64,000 nucleotides of DNA from Algoriphagus sp. Its GTDB lineage: Bacteria > Bacteroidota > Bacteroidia > Cytophagales > Cyclobacteriaceae. The DNA lies in the NCBI RefSeq assembly GCF_030694375.1, contig NZ_JAUXYL010000040.1, positions 124,001 through 188,000 on the forward strand, read 5' to 3'. Shown in pieces: positions 18,612 through 27,440 of the stretch; the first letter of the stretch is position 1; every line of letters begins with the position of its first letter. The notes under the pieces were generated by a model, which saw only the letters and a list, made by a program, of their open reading frames with translations, was not told where the DNA came from and ran no database searches. A program made the position numbers and the translations under genes.

Positions 18612-19493
18612 TCACATAATCTTTTTCCTCTTGAACCAAAGGAAAATCACCAAAGAAATCCCAATCATTACAATCCAAGTCAAATAATAGCCATTTGCCC
18701 AATGAAGTTCCGGCATATTGTCAAAGTTCATCCCATAAACCCCTACTATAAAAGTCAGGGGTAGGAAAAAAGCCGAAAAGACAGTCAAAAGCTTCATTAC
18801 CTCATTACTTTTTTGGGTAGTGAGGTTGAGGTGTGTATTTAAAATTGAAGTGCCATCTTCAATTACCTCATCAAAATGAAGAATAAGATTAATACAGGTT
18901 TCTTTTAGATCCTGTAAAGCAGAATAATGGGCTTCTTTGACTTGAATTTGATTTAATACAACCTGAGTCAGTTGCAGGATTTTTTTACTGATTCGCGCTT
19001 TTGATTTTTGATAATAAAGTGCCTGAACAGAAATTTTCCCATGCTTACCCAAGAATATTTCTTTTTCATAGTCATCCATTTTATCACTTAACCAATCCAA
19101 AGGAGCTTGAAATGTGAGCAACATTTGTTGAAAAATAGCAAGCATCAATTGTTCCGGGTCCTGAAAATCATCGTCATAGAGATTTTCAAGAAATCCAAAC
19201 GGCTTCTGGTGAATGGTGATCAATCGTCTTTCATTCATCACAAACGCAATCTTATTGGTTAGCTTGGTGACTGTGGCGTAATTATGACTGGGTTCTACAG
19301 AATATGCTCTAATGATGACAAAGGTAGTCCCATCCTGTTTTTCAATTTTAGGCAAATGGCCTGTCTGAAGTGAATCTTCGAGCAGCTTTAGTTCAAGATG
19401 AAAAGGTTCGGTAATTTCAATCAGTTCGTTTTTCTTAGGTTTTTGAAGGTCTAACCATTCAAAGCTGCCGTAATTTTTGATGAATTGGCTCAT
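18612..19493 (-). CDS. corA: CorA-family divalent cation transporter
   Basis: 293 residues from ATG 19493 (MSQFIKNYGSFEWLDLQ). It has a long N-terminal cytoplasmic alpha/beta funnel and two C-terminal membrane helices. The pore signature YGMNF (Gly-Met-Asn at about 254-256) lies at the end of the first helix. The basic tail FKRKKIM is typical. It transports Mg2+, or Co2+/Ni2+. The gene sits 85 bp downstream of a kinase-fold protein gene on the same strand; co-transcription is possible. The gap 18428-18611 is A/T-rich and holds no gene. Confidence 0.9.
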   Translation of the reverse strand: MSQFIKNYGSFEWLDLQKPKKNELIEITEPFHLELKLLEDSLQTGHLPKIEKQDGTTFVIIRAYSVEPSHNYATVTKLTNKIAFVMNERRLITIHQKPFGFLENLYDDDFQDPEQLMLAIFQQMLLTFQAPLDWLSDKMDDYEKEIFLGKHGKISVQALYYQKSKARISKKILQLTQVVLNQIQVKEAHYSALQDLKETCINLILHFDEVIEDGTSILNTHLNLTTQKSNEVMKLLTVFSAFFLPLTFIVGVYGMNFDNMPELHWANGYYLTWIVMIGISLVIFLWFKRKKIM

Positions 19494-19578
19494 AAGGATT
19501 AGATTCCTAGGATTAAGTTTTGAGTTATGCCTATTTAAATTAAGTAAAAAAATCAACCTGATTTTAGAATTGTAAATG

Positions 19579-20598
19579 TTACCTCATGATCTGTTCTAAA
19601 CTTAGGCGAAGTATTTCTGCCATATTTTTACACTCCAGAAAATCCGGATTTTTGTAATGCTTTGAAAGTTCTTCGCGCAACTGCTCCACATTATAGAAAG
19701 GGGCGATATGATCATGTTCCATGGCCCGAAGCACGTCTTCGATTTCTTTGTGAGAGGACTTGAATCTTGTCGCAATTAGTGCGCGCTCCTCGCGTTGATA
19801 CTGCCGCATTGATTCGGGAGTGATGTATTTCATCCCAAGTTCGATGAGGATGTTATTTTCTTTAAAATATTGAGGCAGGTAAATGGATTTTTTGCCTTCA
19901 TAGGACTGTTGGTCAAAATCAATCGCCCTAATCCGATAATGGGTTTCCTCAAAGTCTGGGGTGACATCCACTACAAAATTGGAGCTGTGCATATCTCCCA
20001 AAAGCCGCACAAAGCAGCGTTCATTGAATTTAACAAACTCCTTGGCTAACCGAATGGGATTGAGGTTAGGATCATCGTTAAGTTGGCGCATGAATTTATC
20101 CCCGGGAATCCCCGCAATATGCTCCTCGATCAGTGTGTCTCGATGTACTAGGTAGCTGATGCGATTGGGGGAGAGTAAATCCTCCAATTCAAGTCCATAA
20201 ACACGGGAGGCATCGGCATTTTTGATGTAGAAGTAGTCAAAATTATCATTAATCCGGTTCACAATCCGTACCCGGAAAGGTTGGGTGTTGCCATAGATAC
20301 ATAGGTCGATTCGATCTACATAAAGGTGATTCATTACGCTCATGTCGCCTCCGGCTTTCAGCAAAGCATAGATTTTTTTGACATTCAAGTGAATCTCTTC
20401 CCGGTCACTCTGATCATAAAAAACTGTTTCCCAAAGCGTATCTTGATCTTTGGAATCATACAGCGCGATGGAATTGGTGTACCGCAACAGCTCATGGTAA
20501 TGGATAGGAATGTCCACCTCGCGGGCATACTTGACCAAGTAGCGCCTTAGTCCGGAGCTGATTTGATAAATCTGCTTTTTTCTGCTGATCAAAGCCAT
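19579..20598 (-). CDS. Uncharacterised protein with kinase-fold (APH/HipA-like) motifs
   Basis: 339 residues, soluble. I see a pattern typical of the aminoglycoside-phosphotransferase/HipA kinase fold: a strand lysine in DYFYIKNADASR (Lys126), a hinge-like LIEEHIAGIPGDKF (157-169), a catalytic-loop-like LLGDMHSSNFVVD (199-211, GDxHxxN) and a metal-binding-like IRAIDFDQ (223-230, DFD). The C-terminus is helical and charged. No family name comes to mind. It is 3 bp from the DUF3817 gene and upstream of corA. The kinase activity and its target are inference. Confidence 0.6.
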   Translation of the reverse strand: MALISRKKQIYQISSGLRRYLVKYAREVDIPIHYHELLRYTNSIALYDSKDQDTLWETVFYDQSDREEIHLNVKKIYALLKAGGDMSVMNHLYVDRIDLCIYGNTQPFRVRIVNRINDNFDYFYIKNADASRVYGLELEDLLSPNRISYLVHRDTLIEEHIAGIPGDKFMRQLNDDPNLNPIRLAKEFVKFNERCFVRLLGDMHSSNFVVDVTPDFEETHYRIRAIDFDQQSYEGKKSIYLPQYFKENNILIELGMKYITPESMRQYQREERALIATRFKSSHKEIEDVLRAMEHDHIAPFYNVEQLREELSKHYKNPDFLECKNMAEILRLSLEQIMR

Positions 20599-20601
20599 CG
20601 C

Positions 20602-20913
20602 TTAGAGCTCTACTTTCTGACTTTTTTTCAGGTTACGATCAAAAATGAAAGGGCCGAAGGGGAGGACTGAGGCAATAAGTGCAAAGAAGGTTCTGCCAAA
20701 TTCCCATTTTAAGCTGGTAGCGGTAGGAAATACAACATAGATGTAAATCACAAACAAAAGTCCATGAATCCATCCTACATATGTGACTGCCATAGGCTCA
20801 TCGAACATATACTTTAAGGGCATAGCGATGAATAGTAGTATTAAAAAAGAAATTCCTTCGATTAGGCTGATCCATTTAAATCGTTTGGCCCATTTGGTTT
20901 GTTCGGTGTTCAT
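20602..20913 (-). CDS. DUF3817-family small integral membrane protein
   Basis: 103 residues from ATG 20913, whose first bases overlap the preceding stop (TAATG). Three hydrophobic segments and the sequence patterns ISLIEGISFLILLFIAMPLK and VGWIHGLLFVIYIYV are characteristic of DUF3817 (YdzA-like). The C-terminus is basic. Function unknown. It sits between two soluble proteins in a tight three-gene unit (spacing -1 and 3 bp). Confidence 0.85.
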   Translation of the reverse strand: MNTEQTKWAKRFKWISLIEGISFLILLFIAMPLKYMFDEPMAVTYVGWIHGLLFVIYIYVVFPTATSLKWEFGRTFFALIASVLPFGPFIFDRNLKKSQKVEL

Positions 20914-21446
20914 TATCTTCCTGGAGTGAGATTGAAAAGGGCTTGAAGTGCCATCCAAAGCTTCTTTTTAAGTGCTTTGTCTTCAGAAATACTGCTTAGC
21001 GAGTCCGCAAAAAGATATTCTGTTTCATTCTCAGAATAAACTTCATAGGGGTGTGCTGGAACGGCATTGATAGGGTGTTTGATTCGGCCAAATTTTAAAA
21101 CAATATGCGCATTCAATGACAGAAAATCTTCCATGCTGCGATCTTCCAACACTTCCGAAGATACCATACCAACTTCCGTCATAGAATGGCCGACTGCATT
21201 GATCATATTGACGAGCATTTCCAATACTTCAGTAGAAAGCTCGCTTTCCTCGTGCAATATCAATACCCCTTTTGAAAAATTTCCTTTTACCGGAATGGGT
21301 TCAATAATCGCATCAGACGATTCTACTTCTTTAGCAGCTACTGTTCTTCCTTCTAATTGTGCCAAAATTGCTTCTTGATCCTCCGGAATCAAATAGAGAT
21401 CTTCTGTAATCAGGGACTGGAGTTCTGCGATAGTGTCATTTTCCAT
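20913..21446 (-). CDS. Hypothetical protein, possible DNA polymerase III psi-like fold
   Basis: 177 residues, acidic and soluble. An alpha/beta core can be seen: KGVLILHEESELSTEVLEML, then a helix, then AHIVLKFGRI, then YLFADSLSSISEDKALKKKL at the C-terminus. The order of a strand with LV/VLI, an L-x-L helix and a terminal LxxLxxDxxLKxxLW helix reminds me of E. coli HolD (psi), but identity is too low to claim it. It is the first gene of the unit with DUF3817 and the kinase-fold protein. Function otherwise unknown. Confidence 0.6.
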   Translation of the reverse strand: MENDTIAELQSLITEDLYLIPEDQEAILAQLEGRTVAAKEVESSDAIIEPIPVKGNFSKGVLILHEESELSTEVLEMLVNMINAVGHSMTEVGMVSSEVLEDRSMEDFLSLNAHIVLKFGRIKHPINAVPAHPYEVYSENETEYLFADSLSSISEDKALKKKLWMALQALFNLTPGR

Positions 21447-21579
21447 GGGAGGAATTTGGGTAAAAAATGCCGATTGGCAAAGTATAGGATGGATTAATAA
21501 AAAGAGTTTCCGAGAAGGTCAACCTGAACAAGTCAGAATTTATGAATAATTCCAAATACCTCTTTTTTCCTCACATTTT

Positions 21580-22104
21580 TTATTTCACATCCAAATTGAA
21601 TATGGATCTCAATTCAACGGCATCCTCAGGCTTCATCCGCTTAGCCAAAACCAGACGAAGTTGCCTTCTTCTCAGCGCCCCGTCAAAAAGGTCTTTTTCC
21701 TCATCCGATTCTGGCAGAACTTCGGGGACCTCAATAGGTCTCCCATTTTGATCTACTGCCACAAATGTGAAAAATGCACGGTGGGTCATGATTTTTTTTC
21801 TGGCAGGGATATCCTCTGCTGTCACCTCAATAAAAACCTCCATGGATGAATTGAAAGCCCGAGTCACTTGAGACCTTAGGGTTACTACATTCCCAAGATT
21901 GATGGGTTGCTTAAATGAAATGCTATCTGCTGAAGCAGTTACTACGATACGGTTGGAATGTTTTTGAGCGGCGATTGCTGCCACTACATCCATCCAGTGC
22001 ATCAGTCTACCGCCCATGAGGTTGTTCAGTGTATTGGTATCGTTAGGAAGGACCATTTCGGTCATGATGACCATAGATTCCTTTGCAGTCTTTTGCTTTG
22101 TCAT
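21580..22104 (-). CDS. Acyl-CoA thioesterase, hotdog fold (YciA/BACH type)
   Basis: 174 residues from ATG 22104. The acyl-CoA hydrolase pattern is clear: PNDTNTLNNLMGGRLMHWMD with the catalytic Asn/Asp region, then ISFKQPINLGNVVTLRSQV and a helix-rich tail. It releases fatty acids from acyl-CoA in the cytoplasm. A TAnnTTTG match on the minus strand (22120-22127) lies 15 bp before this ATG and supports it over the upstream codon. Monocistronic. Confidence 0.9.
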   Translation of the reverse strand: MTKQKTAKESMVIMTEMVLPNDTNTLNNLMGGRLMHWMDVVAAIAAQKHSNRIVVTASADSISFKQPINLGNVVTLRSQVTRAFNSSMEVFIEVTAEDIPARKKIMTHRAFFTFVAVDQNGRPIEVPEVLPESDEEKDLFDGALRRRQLRLVLAKRMKPEDAVELRSIFNLDVK

Positions 22105-22238
22105 AAAATAGAATTTAAGCAAAAATAGAAATAAAATTTTGTCTCCCTAAATCAAAAATCGTATTTCAGAATTTTATACTGTATCGTTGGTGTGGGAATT
22201 GGAAATCGTTGATAAATTTTCAGTGAAATCCCTACCCA

Positions 22239-22895
22239 CTATTTCCATCCTTCTTTTCCCAAGAGTGGAACAAATGCAAATCCGTCGAATTCCTCGCGTA
22301 TGACTTCTTTCGCGGATTTTTTGGTGATTTTCACCATGGCCTGTCTTTTTCGATCGCCTACCGGAATGACTAAAATCCCACCCACTTTCAATTGTTGGAT
22401 CAATGCTTCGGGGATAACGGGCGCACCGGCAGTGACTATGATTTTATCATATGGTGCATGCTGTGGCAGTCCGGCAGTACCGTCTCCATAGAATAAATGA
22501 AGATCGATGCCCAGACGTTTGAGAAATCGCTGAGTTCCCTCAAAAAGCTTCTTCTGATATTCTATGGTGTAAACTTCAGCTCCTAATAGATGCAGAATTG
22601 TTCCTTGATACCCTGATCCTGTGCCGATTTCTAAAATTTTATCACCCTGTTTGACATCCAAAAGCTCAGTTTGAAAAGCGACTGTATAGGGCTGGGAAAT
22701 TGTTTGGCCTTCACCGATTGGAAAGGCCTTGTCTTCATATGCATGAGAAATCAGGGCCGAATCAAAGAAAAAGTGACGAGGCAGATTATTAATAGCGTCC
22801 AAAACGCGCTCGCTTTTGATACCCTTAGTACGAAGCTCGGCTACAAGTGCACGACGTTTTCCTTTGTGAAGGTAAGTATCTTCAAGTTTTAGCAT
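22239..22895 (-). CDS. pcm: Protein-L-isoaspartate O-methyltransferase
   Basis: 218 residues from ATG 22895 (MLKLEDTYLHKGKRRALV), a normal length for Pcm. A longer frame is open upstream but would run into the divergent ribE start. SAM-binding motif I is KILEIGTGSGYQGTILHLL; PIGEGQTISQPYTVAF and IIVTAGAPVIPEALIQQL are typical Pcm sequences. It repairs isoaspartate in damaged proteins. Divergent from ribE with about 107 bp between starts. Confidence 0.94.
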   Translation of the reverse strand: MLKLEDTYLHKGKRRALVAELRTKGIKSERVLDAINNLPRHFFFDSALISHAYEDKAFPIGEGQTISQPYTVAFQTELLDVKQGDKILEIGTGSGYQGTILHLLGAEVYTIEYQKKLFEGTQRFLKRLGIDLHLFYGDGTAGLPQHAPYDKIIVTAGAPVIPEALIQQLKVGGILVIPVGDRKRQAMVKITKKSAKEVIREEFDGFAFVPLLGKEGWK

Positions 22896-23002
22896 GATGG
22901 GTGGTTTGGGTTCTCGAAGATAAATGAATATTTGCCTTACTTTGAACCTCGGATGGCATTTATTGCTTATCCTTTTGATCTTTCGAAGTTTAATTTTCAA
23001 TC

Positions 23003-23593
23003 ATGTTTACAGGCATAATCGAGTCTTTTGGTACAATAGAAAAAATCACCCAAGAAGGGAGCAATTTTCATTTTGACCTCAGTTCGTCTATCAGTCAAGA
23101 ACTCAAAATCGACCAATCACTAGCCCATGATGGGGTATGTTTGACCGTAGTCAGTGTAAGTCCAGATACCTATCGGGTTACCGCAATTGATGAGACGATC
23201 AGTAAAACCAACTTGTCCGGCTGGAGAGTAGGGAAGAAGGTTAACCTAGAGCGGTGCATGCCAGCAAGCGGTCGATTTGATGGGCATATCGTCCAAGGTC
23301 ACGTAGATCAAACGGGAATCGTCAAAAGCATAGTTGATCAAGACGGATCTTGGGTTTTTGATTTTGAATTTGATCAAACCACCGGAAACGTTACAGTCGA
23401 GAAAGGATCAATCACCATTAACGGAACCAGCCTGACTTGCTTTAATTCCGGCCCCGGAAAATTTTCTGTAGCGATCATACCTTACACCTATGAGCATACC
23501 AGTTTTCATCAGCTACAAGTTGGGGATTTGGTCAATCTTGAATTTGACATTGTGGGGAAATATATCGCTCGTATGATCAAAGGATACACCTAA
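23003..23593 (+). CDS. ribE: Riboflavin synthase, alpha chain
   Basis: 196 residues beginning MFTGIIESFGTIEKI, the family's invariant start. Two homologous lumazine-binding halves are visible (about 1-90 and 97-190), the second with GHIVQGHVDQTG and GSITINGTSLT. It dismutates two 6,7-dimethyl-8-ribityllumazine molecules into riboflavin. No FMN riboswitch is visible upstream and no other rib gene adjoins it. Confidence 0.96.
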   Translation: MFTGIIESFGTIEKITQEGSNFHFDLSSSISQELKIDQSLAHDGVCLTVVSVSPDTYRVTAIDETISKTNLSGWRVGKKVNLERCMPASGRFDGHIVQGHVDQTGIVKSIVDQDGSWVFDFEFDQTTGNVTVEKGSITINGTSLTCFNSGPGKFSVAIIPYTYEHTSFHQLQVGDLVNLEFDIVGKYIARMIKGYT

Positions 23594-23659
23594 GATAGGT
23601 GGCTGATTTACAGTGCTTTTTTATCTTGTTGATAATCTATTGATTACTAGGCTAGCACC

Positions 23660-24757
23660 TTATTGAGGATATTGTTTTTCCAAAAGATACAGATAGGGCT
23701 GAAGGGCATGATGCTTGAATATCTTTTCCTTTTCATCAGGATAAAGAAGATAATAGTCCAAGTCTGGATACAGAACGATGAAGTTACCTGCGCGAGTGTA
23801 GTGATTACTGTCTAAAAACTTTGGCGATCGATAGGAAGGAAGTGTCTTGGTTACCTCCTTCCCGGCGTAAAAACCCAAGTATTTCTGAAATTTCTTTTCA
23901 GCCTTTTTAGTGGGTTTATCCATGCTGTTATAAACCTTTTTGAAGATCAGATTTTTGGGAAACTTCTGCTTCTTGATGAAGTTTCTGGCATCAGTGAATG
24001 GATTGGAAGTATTAAAATCATTCACAGTTTGAACTGAAAATGGGCTCTCGGGCACCCAGTCTGCGCCATTGACAATGTTAAAAGCCCAACCACCTCTGGT
24101 AATATATTCATAGTGATAGGCAAAGAAAAGGTTGCCCGGTTTGGGACCAGCGCTTGATTATGTTTTGATTCGAATCGGCTCCTCCCAACGTCCAATTTCC
24201 CTCAAATGGTAGAGATGTGCGGTCATCAGGTATGCTATAGCTCCTCCCTGACTATGGCCTGAAATCATAAAATCACGATAGCCGGAGTTATAAAGCGAAT
24301 CCAACTTCGGCACTAGGGTCTCAGCCAAGGCGCCCGTGGATAATGTCCAGCCTACATGTACTGCAGCTTTTGGGTTTTCGCTAAAATTATATTCAAAGGT
24401 ATTTTTGTCAGTAATTTGCATTTCCCCTTTTGCAGGAATCATTGCAGAGTAGAAATTGGCAAGCCAAGAAGTTGGGTTATTTACAGTGCCTCGGATTGTG
24501 AACCAAGCAATTTTTTGATTTTCGTCGACGAATAGATACCACTTGTTTTCCAACCCTACTTTTGGGGATTCATATATTTTTTCAAGATTTGGATTTTGCG
24601 GAATCCCTTTCCCAAACGTGGTATCTGGGACACTGGCGGCAGTGATTCCAAGGAAATCCCGGTATTCTGTTGGAAAAAATCCCGGGGAAAGTTGTGCTAT
24701 GCATGGATTTACCGTGGCAAGAACAATCATTAGAATAATGAACTTTTTAATTTTCAT
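23660..24757 (-). pseudogene. Secreted lipase (class 3-like) interrupted by one in-frame stop
   Basis: From ATG 24757 (signal peptide MKIKKFIILMIVLATVNPC, cleavage after IAQ) the frame runs 199 codons, with the nucleophile elbow ISGHSQGG (Ser169), to TAA at 24158-24160. The same frame then stays open to 23660 and continues the protein without a break: SSAGPKPGNLFFAYHYEY, ITRGGWAFNIVNGADW, VPESPFSVQTVNDF. The text around the stop (IRIKT-stop-SSAGPKPGN) fits a lost Tyr in the lipase strand before the catalytic Asp. One substitution (TAT/TAC to TAA) would explain it. It is either a recent nonsense mutation or a sequencing error. The residues needed after Ser169 lie beyond the stop, so the short product should be inactive. 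Confidence 0.8.
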
Positions 24758-24815
24758 AGCGCTAAAATGAATTGGGTTTTTGAAAATCATACCTCTTAAA
24801 AAACTATAAAAAGTT

Positions 24816-25925
24816 TTATTGGTTTGATCCCAATGTTTTATTCGCAGGATCTTTTACAAGGCGAAAACCCACATTGGAAGTACCGGAATCATAGGCTGTG
24901 CCCTGTCTTGCAGAAGGCCGATAGTTTACACAATAGTTGGCAGCACAAAGAAATGAGCCTCCCTTCATTACTCTTTCCATAGCAAAGGGATTGTCCGGAT
25001 TATAGCAAGGATTCATTCCCGCATCCAATTTGGGTGCTTGTCCGGCAAGCCGTGCATATTTTAGAAAATCATACCAATCGGAGGTTAACTCCCATACATT
25101 GCCAATCATATCATAAAGACCAAATGAATTGGGAGAAAATGAACCAACTGGAGCTGAACCCATAAATCCATCTAAGCCATCATTTTTATGCGGGAAAACT
25201 CCCTGAAAGGTATTTGCCAAATATTGACCATTTGGTGTAAGTTCATCACCCCAGGCAAATCGCTTTCCATTTACCCCACCTCTTGCAGCAAATTCCCACT
25301 CAAATTCAGTGGGTAGTCTTTTTCCAATCCACTTGGCATAGGCCTCTGCATCTTCAAAGGCAATGTGTACCACCGGATGATTTTCTTTCCCTTTGATGGA
25401 ACTTCCAGGACCTTCGGGATGCTTCCAACTCGCACCGTTTACCCATTGCCACCAAAGGGAAATGTCGTTAGTAGGTACGGCATAGGGGGGCGGAGTGAAA
25501 ACCATGGATCCAGCTACCAAGATGGATTCGTCGGGCTTTGGAGTACCGGGAGGAAGCTGCTTTTTAAGTTCTTCCCATTCCGGTTTGCGTTCCGCCAATG
25601 TGAGGTACCCAGTAGCTTCTACAAATTTTGAATAGTCAGCATTAGTCACTTCGTAAGCATCCATCCAAAATCCCTGCACTTCAACTTGTACCGCCGGTTT
25701 TTCTGCTGGATAAGCGTCTGCATCGTTGGTTCCCATGGTAAACTTCCCGCCTGGAATCCAAACCATACCCTGTTCTTTTTGAGTAGGTTGTGGATCTGAA
25801 AAAATGACTGGAGCGGGTGCCAGAGCATTTTCTGATGTGTTTTTTTTCGGAGAATCGCAGGAAAAAGCTGGTAATAATAAAACAAGCGCAGAAATTGGCA
25901 GCAAATGAAAGGCGGGTGTTTTCAT
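24816..25925 (-). CDS. Formylglycine-generating enzyme (SUMF1/FGE family), lipoprotein
   Basis: 369 residues from ATG 25925. The lipobox AFSC (Cys23) puts it at the periplasmic side or surface. The FGE-sulfatase domain runs from about residue 50 (GMVWIPGGKFTMGTNDADAY) to the end. Unlike many SUMF1-domain proteins it keeps both copper-binding/catalytic cysteines: GGSFLCAANYCVNYRPSARQ (Cys327, Cys332; human FGE Cys336/Cys341). It should therefore oxidise a sulfatase cysteine to formylglycine. No sulfatase is in the window. The BetR-like regulator gene ends 38 bp upstream and may share the transcript. Confidence 0.85.
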   Translation of the reverse strand: MKTPAFHLLPISALVLLLPAFSCDSPKKNTSENALAPAPVIFSDPQPTQKEQGMVWIPGGKFTMGTNDADAYPAEKPAVQVEVQGFWMDAYEVTNADYSKFVEATGYLTLAERKPEWEELKKQLPPGTPKPDESILVAGSMVFTPPPYAVPTNDISLWWQWVNGASWKHPEGPGSSIKGKENHPVVHIAFEDAEAYAKWIGKRLPTEFEWEFAARGGVNGKRFAWGDELTPNGQYLANTFQGVFPHKNDGLDGFMGSAPVGSFSPNSFGLYDMIGNVWELTSDWYDFLKYARLAGQAPKLDAGMNPCYNPDNPFAMERVMKGGSFLCAANYCVNYRPSARQGTAYDSGTSNVGFRLVKDPANKTLGSNQ

Positions 25926-25963
25926 TTTACCAAGGTAATTGAAAAAGTTTTTTGTAACCAAGT

Positions 25964-26989
25964 CTAAGTGCTTGTATCAATCTTAATATCAATTTTGGAA
26001 ATTTTGCTCTCCACTTTTTTTCGAAGTTTATTGAAAAACTGTTTTCGCTCTTTTTCACCTGTGCCACTGATCAGGGTGGATCTTTTCATCAGATTTTCCA
26101 GATTTCTAAACATTGAGTCATTGAATTTTGGATCCATGGACCCGATAAAATACATGACGCTGTGGTTGAGATAGGTGATTTTTGTGTCTCCCAATTCAGC
26201 CATAAAAGTATTGTCACCGAGGACAATTTCATTTAAATACATTTTGTATTCGGCACTGTCAACAGTTGGAGACTGGCCCAAAATCGATTTTTTACCAGTT
26301 TCTGCCATTTTTTCCAAGTGATCAATCACTTCCAATACACATTTATAAAGGAAAATTGTGTCTTCAGTATGTTTGATCAATCCCATTTCATGATACACTT
26401 CAATCTGCCGTAAGGTGGTATTTAGCCCCTCTTCATTCCAGATTTCTGAAGTTGGTACCCGGTTATAGATTTTGATTGTTTTTTGGGTGATCTCACGATA
26501 TTTTTCAAAATGGTTGTCCTCAATTGAAAATTTAACACTTTTGAGGTTTTCAAAAAGGAGTATTGACTTCATCCAAAAAAAGAATTTGAACCCTGCCAAA
26601 GCTGGATGATAGTAATGATGAAAAGGAGGCATGTCCTTCACCAAAAAATAAACGTGCTTATGGCTAAAGCTGTTGACGAGATTGAGTTGGGCAAGAACAT
26701 CCTCCATCCACTCCATAAAACTATCTTCCTTATAGGAATTGGTTTTGCCTTGAAACATGATGGAGTCAGAGTTCAAACTAAAAAACTTATCCAAGGAAAT
26801 ATTAAACCGTTGACAAAGAATTCTCAATTCTTCGAAATCGAGTAGCTTTTCCCCACGAATTCTCCGGTAAGCACTATCCATGCTGACATCAAGCGTTTCG
26901 GCTACTTCATCCACCAAGGAAGCATAAGATGGAATGGCTGACTTAAGACTTTGGAAAAACTGCGCCTGAATCGTAGAAGAAATCGTCAT
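25964..26989 (-). CDS. Helix-turn-helix regulator with BetR-like N-terminus
   Basis: 341 residues. The N-terminal domain (about 18-70) reads LVDEVAETLDVSMDSAYRRI, RGEKLLDFEELRILCQRF, then NISLDKFF, the pattern of the BetR/XRE-type helix-turn-helix. The remaining 270 residues are helical, soluble and of unknown type, with frequent aromatics (HYYHPALAGFKFFFWMKS). It is probably a DNA-binding regulator. It is upstream of the FGE gene on the same strand. A palindrome lies about 100 bp upstream, at 27087-27104. Confidence 0.75.
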   Translation of the reverse strand: MTISSTIQAQFFQSLKSAIPSYASLVDEVAETLDVSMDSAYRRIRGEKLLDFEELRILCQRFNISLDKFFSLNSDSIMFQGKTNSYKEDSFMEWMEDVLAQLNLVNSFSHKHVYFLVKDMPPFHHYYHPALAGFKFFFWMKSILLFENLKSVKFSIEDNHFEKYREITQKTIKIYNRVPTSEIWNEEGLNTTLRQIEVYHEMGLIKHTEDTIFLYKCVLEVIDHLEKMAETGKKSILGQSPTVDSAEYKMYLNEIVLGDNTFMAELGDTKITYLNHSVMYFIGSMDPKFNDSMFRNLENLMKRSTLISGTGEKERKQFFNKLRKKVESKISKIDIKIDTST

Positions 26990-27082
26990 AATGGGCTTGG
27001 TTCAGAATGTTATACGCACAAAAATGTACTTCAATGTATGAAAAGTAAAACTGAGATTCAAAAGGTTTAAAAATAAAGTTCT

Positions 27083-27113
27083 GTTGTTAACTAGTTCTAG
27101 TTAAGTATATTTG
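27083..27113 (+). promoter_or_regulatory. Promoter-like element with embedded palindrome
   Basis: GTTG (27083-27086), a 19-bp spacer and TATATTTG (27106-27113) fit the Bacteroidota consensus (TTTG, TAnnTTTG). The spacer is almost filled by the inverted repeat TTAACTAG-TT-CTAGTTAA (27087-27104), as if it were an operator. It points into the gene-less gap. The palindrome is also about 100 bp upstream of the divergent helix-turn-helix gene. Confidence 0.45.
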
Positions 27114-27397
27114 GTACCAGACTAAAAAATCAAAATAATATTAATTTTAGAAAATTTTACCTTTAAATAAGGTTGCATGATTTTAATTTTAACATTCCTC
27201 TTTTTTTTTATTTAAATACCCTTACAAATTCAGAGTTCTAAATTCCGGATTGTGGATAAACGGAATTCTGCCAGTAAACAAATTTTATTTAGGAGCACTT
27301 CAATTTGGTTCAACTTGTTTCAGCATCGCTTACCAATCGCCGCTTGGTGACCGATATTTTTGTTTTTAGGGGAGAGGAGGAAGTCTAGACCATTTTG

Positions 27398-27440
27398 ACC
27401 CGCTGGCAAAGAAGCGGGTAATCAGATTTTTTAAAATACC
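27398..27440 (+). terminator. Terminator-like hairpin in the gene-less gap
   Basis: ACCCGCT pairs with AGCGGGT around an 8-nt loop. ATTTTTT begins about 6 nt after the stem on the plus strand. It would end a transcript of about 300 nt from the promoter-like element at 27083-27113. Confidence 0.35.

Noticed and set aside
23660..24055. Separate gene starting at GTG 24055
   Set aside because: The frame is the same as the lipase upstream and the peptide between the stop and 24055 still reads as lipase, so it is the broken gene's second half.
27360..27440. RNase P RNA-like sequence (GAGGAGGAAGTCTAGACC)
   Set aside because: The GAGGAAAGTC core is altered and none of the other conserved P RNA elements follow within the expected length. 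A similarity by chance is more likely.
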